Shown one piece after another: positions 59,639-64,000 of a DNA stretch of 64,000 nt. The position numbers and the translations under genes are program-made. Origin of the DNA: Chloroflexota bacterium (GTDB lineage: Bacteria; Chloroflexota; UBA11872). Within the stretch, counting starts at the first letter, position 1. Every line of letters begins with the position of its first letter. The stretch is taken from positions 134,304-198,303 of the forward strand of contig JAPPNP010000026.1 of assembly GCA_028873795.1 (NCBI GenBank), in the 5' to 3' direction. The notes under the pieces were generated by a model. That model did no database searches and was not told the origin of the DNA. It saw nothing but the letters and a program-made list of their open reading frames with translations.

Positions 59639-60488
59639 CCATCCAACCGACTCCCCCGAGGCTCCGGAGAGCGTCGAAGCGTCCGGCGCCTCTGTCGAGG
59701 AGGCGCTGCGCCAGGCCCTGCGGCAGCTCAACGCCACCATCGACGATGTCGACGTCGAGATTCTGTCCAGCGGCGGCTCGCGCCTGCTGCGTCGCGATGC
59801 CGAGGCGCGCGTGCGCGTGGTGCGCCGCGAGCGACCGTTTTCCGCCACCATCGACGACGTGGAGCATGAGCCTCCAGGCGAACCCGAGGTTGAACCCCCG
59901 CCCAGAGACGCCGCGCCCATGGAGCCGGAGGTCGAACCGCCTCCGCCTGCCGCACCACCGCCCGAACCCGTGGAGGAGCCCGTCGCGGAGCAACCGGCGC
60001 CCCGAGCCCGCCAGTCGCGATCCCTGGTTGAGAGCGGCGAGGAGTTGCAGGACATCGTCGAAGACCTGCTCGTCGGCATGCTGGACCGGATGGGATTCAT
60101 CGCCGAAATCGAGCTCGTCGAAGAGGCCCCGCTCGCGTACAACGTCGTCGGCGACGACGACTTCTCCAAGCTCATCGGCAGGCATGGGTCCACGCTGCGG
60201 TCGTTCGGCTACCTCATCAACCTCATGGCCGGACGTCAGCTCGGCCAGCCGTGCCGCGTGCTCATCGACGTCAACAGCTATCGCGCCCGCCGCGCCGACC
60301 ACCTGCGCGAGCTTGCCGAGACTCTGGCCGACCAGGTGAACGAGACCCAAGAGCCCGTCACGCTGGAATCCATGCCCGCCAACGAGCGCCGGCTTATTCA
60401 CGTGGCCCTGGCCGACGACGAAAGCGTCCGCACCTACAGCATCGGCGAGGGCGATGAGCGCCGGGTCGTGATCAGCCCCAAGGCGTAA
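59631..60488 (+). CDS. khpB: KhpB/Jag RNA-binding protein (Jag-N, KH, R3H)
   Basis: 285 residues from GTG 59631, overlapping the yidC end by 8 bp, with AAGGAGG upstream. Jag-N domain at about 20-65 (VEEALRQALRQLNATIDDVDVEIL), a Pro/Glu-rich linker to 135, KH domain with the loop FSKLIGRHGSTLRSFGYLIN, and R3H domain ANERRLIHVALADDESVRTYS ending in GEGDERRVVI. A cytosolic RNA-binding protein linked to cell-envelope growth in other bacteria. Last of the rpmH block. Confidence 0.93.
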   Translation: MADHPTDSPEAPESVEASGASVEEALRQALRQLNATIDDVDVEILSSGGSRLLRRDAEARVRVVRRERPFSATIDDVEHEPPGEPEVEPPPRDAAPMEPEVEPPPPAAPPPEPVEEPVAEQPAPRARQSRSLVESGEELQDIVEDLLVGMLDRMGFIAEIELVEEAPLAYNVVGDDDFSKLIGRHGSTLRSFGYLINLMAGRQLGQPCRVLIDVNSYRARRADHLRELAETLADQVNETQEPVTLESMPANERRLIHVALADDESVRTYSIGEGDERRVVISPKA

Positions 60489-60506
60489 CCGACCTCCCAT
60501 CCGGTC

Positions 60507-60529
60507 CCTTCCCCCTGGAAGGGGGAAGG
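60507..60529. repeat. Hairpin CCTTCCCCCT-gga-AGGGGGAAGG, terminator-like element
   Basis: Perfect 10-bp arms, flanked by a further CCCATCC/GGATGGG inverted pair. It lies 18 bp after the khpB stop and contains no T-tract. An apparent ATG at 60535 for the next gene lies in its flank. Confidence 0.6.
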
Positions 60530-60606
60530 CTAGGATGGGGGTCAGTGCCCAAGGACCCGCCTGGGGCTGGGCGGCCTCCCGCCCGTCAGCCGTGTCGCAC
60601 ACTTCT

Positions 60607-61449
60607 GTGGTCAGTTCACCTAGCTCGACCTACCTAGCAATCGGGCACGTCACCCGCGACCTCCACCCTTCCGGCTGGGAATTCGGGGGAACGGCGTACT
60701 ACAGCAGCCTTGTGGCCCAACGCCTTGGGATGTGCGTCACCGCGGTCACGCGCACCGCCCCTGCGGACGCGGACGCGCTGGCGGCGGCCTGCCCCGGCAT
60801 CCGCTGGAAGGCCCGTGCCGTTCCCGCTACCACCACGATGCGCAACATGTATGGATCGCGAGGCCGAACCCAACACGCCCCCGCGGTCGCCGCGCCGGTC
60901 GCCGCCGCCGACCTGGACGGGCTACCCGATGAATTCGGGGTCGTGCACCTGGCGCCGGTTGTGCGCGAGATCGGCCCCGACCTCCTCGCCCGTCTGCCGC
61001 GTGCCGACCTCACGGGCCTGACCGCGCAGGGCTTGCTCCGCCGCGTGGACCCCGACGGCGTCGTGCATGGGAGAGACTGGCCCGACGCCGAGGATTTCCT
61101 CGAGGCAGTCGACGTGCTCGTGTTGAGCAGCGAAGACATCGCCGTCGATCCCGCCGGCGCAACCCAGCATCTCCGGCGCGCGCGAGTGGGCGTGCTCACT
61201 CGGGGGCCGTTGCCGGTGCAGGTGTTCGCGGACGGCGACTGTTCCGAGATACCCGTCCGCCAGGTCGCCGACGCAGACCCAACCGGCGCCGGCGACGTGT
61301 TTGCGACGGCGATGTTCGTCAATCTGCAGCGCACTGGCCGGATCGGTGACGCCGTCCAGACCGCCGCCACGATCGCCACGCGCTGGGTCGAGCGCCGGTG
61401 GGACGCGTTTCCGTCGGACTCTGGGCCCCCGACGCCCGGACCGCGATGA
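60607..61449 (+). CDS. PfkB-family carbohydrate kinase-like protein
   Basis: 280 residues from GTG 60607; an ATG at 60535 falls in the flank of the preceding hairpin and adds residues that do not fit the family. Start of fold: YLAIGHVTRDLHPSGWEFGG with the substrate-binding Gly pair. C-terminal motif DADPTGAGDVFATAMFVNL supplies the catalytic Asp and the anion hole. It phosphorylates a sugar or nucleoside with ATP; its substrate cannot be told. Its stop overlaps the rqcH start (ATGA), so it is transcribed with rqcH. Confidence 0.85.
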   Translation: MVSSPSSTYLAIGHVTRDLHPSGWEFGGTAYYSSLVAQRLGMCVTAVTRTAPADADALAAACPGIRWKARAVPATTTMRNMYGSRGRTQHAPAVAAPVAAADLDGLPDEFGVVHLAPVVREIGPDLLARLPRADLTGLTAQGLLRRVDPDGVVHGRDWPDAEDFLEAVDVLVLSSEDIAVDPAGATQHLRRARVGVLTRGPLPVQVFADGDCSEIPVRQVADADPTGAGDVFATAMFVNLQRTGRIGDAVQTAATIATRWVERRWDAFPSDSGPPTPGPR

Positions 61450-63137
61450 ACTTCGACGTCCTCACCCTGGCGGCGGTGCGCCGCGAGATCGAGGAGCGCG
61501 CCGTCGGCGGACGCATCCAGCGCGTCGTGGCGCCTCAGCCCAACCAAATTGGCCTGGAAATCTACGCCAACCGCGCCGCGCACCACCTGCTGATCCAGGC
61601 CGGTCCGGTGAACTCCCGGGTGCACTTCGTCCGCGACCGCCTGCCCGCCGGGAGGGCCCCGCCGAGTCCGCTGCTGTTGCTGTTGCGCAAGTGGGTGCGC
61701 GGCGGTCGCTTGGTGAGCGCGACCCAGCTCCCCGTCGAGCGCGTGCTCGTGTTGCAGATGCGCGCGCGTCCAAACGCCGACGGGCCTGTGGCCGAGCACC
61801 GCCTCATCGTGGAGATCATCGGCCGGCAGGCGAACGTCATCCTGGTCGACGAGCAGGGGCTCATCCGCGACGCGCTGCGGCGGGTCCCCGGCGATGGCGG
61901 GCGCCGCCGCATCATGCCGCGCGCGCCGTATCAGCCACCCGCCCGGCTGTCGCTGCCGGCCCCGAGCATTGCCGCGCCGGCGGACGTGTCGGCGCAGGCC
62001 CGTCCCGGCGTGCCGGCCTGGCGCGCCCTGCTGCAGGCCGTCGCGGGCGTGAGCCCCACACTCGCCCGCGAGTCGCTGGCGCGCGCCGACGTCGATCCCG
62101 GAACGCCAAGCCTCGACGTCGTCGCTTGGCCGGCGGCGCTCGCGGCGCTGCGCGACACGGCGGCCGACATCGACTCTGGCGCGGCGCATCCGTGCCTGGT
62201 GCCGACCGACGGCGGCTGGCAAGCCTTCGCGCCCTACGCTCTGACGCACCTCGACCGACGCTGCCAACCGATCGAGTCCATGAGCGATGCGCTGGAGACC
62301 TACTACGAAGCTGACGAGACGGCGTCCTCCGTGGACACGATCAAGTCGCGAGTGCTGGAGCCGCTCAACGCGGCCATTGAGCGGGTTGAACGTCGCATCG
62401 CGTCCCTGCGCACTGCAGCGCCGACCGGCGCCGAGATCAGCGCGGCGCGCGTCGCTGGCCAGGCGCTGCTGGAACACGCGCACGAGATTCCGTCCGGCGC
62501 CGACCATTTCGAGGCGCACGGGCAACGGCTCGCCCTCGACCCCGGCAAATCGGTCGGCGCCAACGCCCAAACCTACTTCGCACGCTATCGAGATCTGAAG
62601 CGCGCCGCGCGTCTGACGCCACGACGCCTGCGGCGAGCGGAGCTGGAGCTGGCCTTCTTGCGGCAGGCGGCGGATGACCTGCGGCGATCGGGTTCATCGC
62701 AGGTCTCGCGCCAGATCGAGGGTCTCCTTGCCGAAGCAGGCCACCTGCGCCCGCCGCGCCGCAAGCGGAGGCCCGGACCGGCGGCCCCGGTTGAACGCCG
62801 CATGCACGGGCATCGAGTGCTCGCCGGCCGAACCGCGGCGGAAAACCATCGCCTCACCTTTCGCGAGGCGGCGCCCGACGATCTCTGGTTTCACGCGCGC
62901 AACATGCCGGGAGCCCACGTGCTGCTGCGAGACCCGGGCGACGACCCGCCGCCCGAGCTAGTCCACGCGGTGGCTCGGCTGGCCGCGCACCTGAGCGCCG
63001 GCCATGCCTCGACCGCCGTCGACGTCGACGTGACCCGCCGCCGCCACGTGCGCGCCATTCGCGGCGCCGGACCGGGCCAGGTCACCTACCGCCGCCACCG
63101 CACCCTCCGCGTAACCCCACTCGCGGACGACGACTGA
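61446..63137 (+). CDS. rqcH: RqcH/NFACT-family ribosome quality control protein
   Basis: 563 residues. NFACT-N domain (NFDVLTLAAVRREIEERAVGGRI to HFVRDRLPAGR with the conserved Asp-Arg), helical middle with coiled coil (EPLNAAIERVERRIASL) and the NFACT-R domain at the C-terminus (MHGHRVLAGRTAAENHRLTF, DDLWFHARNMPGAHVLLR). It binds the 50S subunit with stalled nascent chains and recruits Ala-tRNA to add alanine tails. It follows the kinase gene with an ATGA overlap and is convergent with mutM. Confidence 0.93.
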   Translation: MNFDVLTLAAVRREIEERAVGGRIQRVVAPQPNQIGLEIYANRAAHHLLIQAGPVNSRVHFVRDRLPAGRAPPSPLLLLLRKWVRGGRLVSATQLPVERVLVLQMRARPNADGPVAEHRLIVEIIGRQANVILVDEQGLIRDALRRVPGDGGRRRIMPRAPYQPPARLSLPAPSIAAPADVSAQARPGVPAWRALLQAVAGVSPTLARESLARADVDPGTPSLDVVAWPAALAALRDTAADIDSGAAHPCLVPTDGGWQAFAPYALTHLDRRCQPIESMSDALETYYEADETASSVDTIKSRVLEPLNAAIERVERRIASLRTAAPTGAEISAARVAGQALLEHAHEIPSGADHFEAHGQRLALDPGKSVGANAQTYFARYRDLKRAARLTPRRLRRAELELAFLRQAADDLRRSGSSQVSRQIEGLLAEAGHLRPPRRKRRPGPAAPVERRMHGHRVLAGRTAAENHRLTFREAAPDDLWFHARNMPGAHVLLRDPGDDPPPELVHAVARLAAHLSAGHASTAVDVDVTRRRHVRAIRGAGPGQVTYRRHRTLRVTPLADDD

Positions 63138-63150
63138 CCGCTCCCCTGCG

Positions 63151-63177
63151 TCATTCCCGCGGAGGCGGGAATCCACC
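63151..63177. repeat. Palindromic intergenic repeat, family B, consensus copy
   Basis: TCATTCCCGC-ggag-GCGGGAATCCACC, nearly identical to 27791. Between convergent rqcH and mutM. Confidence 0.8.
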
Positions 63178-63220
63178 CCACCGCTACCTCGGGCCGCCCC
63201 ACAAACCGCGGCCGCCGAAG

Positions 63221-63263
63221 TCATCCCCGGGAGCCTGTCCCCGCACGCGGCGAGCCGAAATGA
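63221..63263. repeat. Palindromic intergenic repeat, family B, degenerate long variant
   Basis: TCATCCCCGGGAGCCTGTCC ... GAGCCGAAATGA; imperfect inverted ends, resembling 40577. Confidence 0.5.
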
Positions 63264-63300
63264 CAAAGAAGCCTCCGTCAACCCGGATGAGGCAACCGCC

Positions 63301-64000
63301 CTACCCCCGCCGCCGCTGACACCGCGGGCAGATGTGCGTCCCCCGCTGCCCGACCACTAGCCGCGTGATCGCGCGGCCGCACCGCGGGCAGGGCTCCCCG
63401 GTGCGCTGGAATACGTTGAGCCGCTCCTGATACTGGCCGCGCTCGCCACGGCTTCCAACGTGCGTGAGAAAGCTCGTACCGCCATACTCGATTCCTGCCC
63501 GCAGCGTGGTGCCGATTGCCCGCGCGAGCTTGTTGAGCCGCCGCAGGCTCAGCGATCCGGCCGGCGTGTCCGGGTGAATGCGCGCCAGCCACAGCGCCTC
63601 GTCCGCGTAGATGTTGCCCACGCCGGCCACGATCCGCTGATCGAGCAACGTCGGCTTGATGGCGCGACGTCGATGGCGCACCGCGGCCTGCAGCACGCGC
63701 CCATCGAACCCCGGCTCCAGCGGCTCCGGCCCCAGGTCTGCCAGCAGCGCGTCAACCCCCGGCGGCGGTAGCAGCCAGGCCCTGCCAAAGCGCCGCATGT
63801 CCACGAAGTGCAGCGCCGGTCCCTTATCGAACTCGACCACCAACCGCGTATGCCCCACCGGATCCCGCGCCGGCCGCAGGAAGATGCGACCGCTCATCAT
63901 CAAGTGCAGCACCAGCACGCCGTCGTCCAGGTGGAGCAGCAGATACTTGCCGCGCCGGTCGGCGCGTTGCACGGCCTTCCCGCGAAGGCCGCGTCTGAAC
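63301..64000 (-). CDS. mutM: Formamidopyrimidine-DNA glycosylase (Fpg/MutM), N-terminus beyond window
   Basis: At least 233 residues; the frame is open to the last base (FRRGLRGKAVQRADRRGKYL), so GTG 63972 is internal. H2TH domain with LLDQRIVAGVGNIYADEALW and the C-terminal zinc finger CPRCGRAITRLVVGQRG to CPRC. The catalytic N-terminal Pro and Glu lie outside the window. It excises 8-oxoguanine and formamidopyrimidines from DNA. Minus strand, convergent with rqcH across a repeat-rich gap. Confidence 0.93.
   Translation of the reverse strand, partial: FRRGLRGKAVQRADRRGKYLLLHLDDGVLVLHLMMSGRIFLRPARDPVGHTRLVVEFDKGPALHFVDMRRFGRAWLLPPPGVDALLADLGPEPLEPGFDGRVLQAAVRHRRRAIKPTLLDQRIVAGVGNIYADEALWLARIHPDTPAGSLSLRRLNKLARAIGTTLRAGIEYGGTSFLTHVGSRGERGQYQERLNVFQRTGEPCPRCGRAITRLVVGQRGTHICPRCQRRRG

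Noticed and set aside
60535-60606. ATG at 60535 as start of the PfkB-like kinase
   Set aside because: It lies in the flank of a hairpin repeat, and the first 24 residues do not resemble kinases; GTG 60607 precedes the real fold.
1-64000. tRNA, rRNA or CRISPR array
   Set aside because: All gaps above about 70 bp were read on both strands; none had a cloverleaf with GTTCRANYC arm, rRNA sequence or regularly spaced identical repeats.

Overview
High-GC (about 65-70 % by eye) bacterial chromosome segment, gene-dense, with short intergenic gaps and many genes joined by ATGA, GTGA or TGATG overlaps. The gene content suggests Chloroflexota: RNase Y, RqcH, an Oxa1-type YidC followed by KhpB/Jag, Chloroflexota-style 'GG..GxP' extracytoplasmic modules, many Pro/Thr-rich lipoproteins, and two families of palindromic intergenic repeats. 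This assignment is inference; there is no rRNA or marker phylogeny here.

Layout. 1-2233: end of a type II NADH dehydrogenase-like oxidoreductase overlapped by a membrane protein. 2513-4277: acetyltransferase and an enolase-superfamily dehydratase. 4406-8553 (minus): ArsR regulator, inositol-phosphate synthase, acyltransferase, PimA-like mannosyltransferase and phosphatidylinositol-phosphate synthase, which together look like a compact phosphatidylinositol mannoside operon. 8955-10508: RNase Y. 10705-14698: URO-D/MtaA-like protein, polysaccharide deacetylase, RecF and DciA. 14766-19379: isopropylmalate-dehydrogenase-like enzyme and a 2-oxoacid dehydrogenase E1alpha/E1beta/E2 operon. 19380-20940: accessory patch with lower-GC gene, duplicated end of the E2 gene and a reversed-order PIN toxin/Phd antitoxin pair. 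21035-28853: amidohydrolase, thioredoxin, zinc-ribbon regulator, MFS transporter, LysM protein, UDP-glucose dehydrogenase, threonine synthase and a D-2-hydroxyacid dehydrogenase. 28889-32886: TrmH, methyltransferase, QueC-like and QueD. 32900-40551: GEVED lipoprotein, SxxK serine hydrolase, molybdopterin oxidoreductase and a giant SHMT-GcvT fusion. 40725-47477: BNR protein, 3-methyladenine glycosylase, TyrRS, secreted zinc peptidase, selenoprotein SelD and an ArsA ATPase. 47556-54167: Crp regulator, two-component system, lipoproteins and M29 aminopeptidase. 54378-64000: amidase, citrate synthase, the rpmH-rnpA-yidD-yidC-khpB block, a PfkB kinase, RqcH and the C-terminal part of Fpg.

Most striking observations: (1) YidC carries a whole PstS-like solute-binding domain inserted into an extracytoplasmic loop. 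(2) SelD is a selenoprotein whose UGA codon conceals its true start. (3) Serine hydroxymethyltransferase, a degenerate GcvT-like segment and a full GcvT are fused in one 1051-residue chain. (4) A mycobacteria-like PIM gene set sits under an ArsR-type regulator with twin palindromes. (5) The same extracytoplasmic module is joined to three different cell-envelope enzymes.

No tRNA, rRNA, CRISPR array, transposase or integrase was seen.
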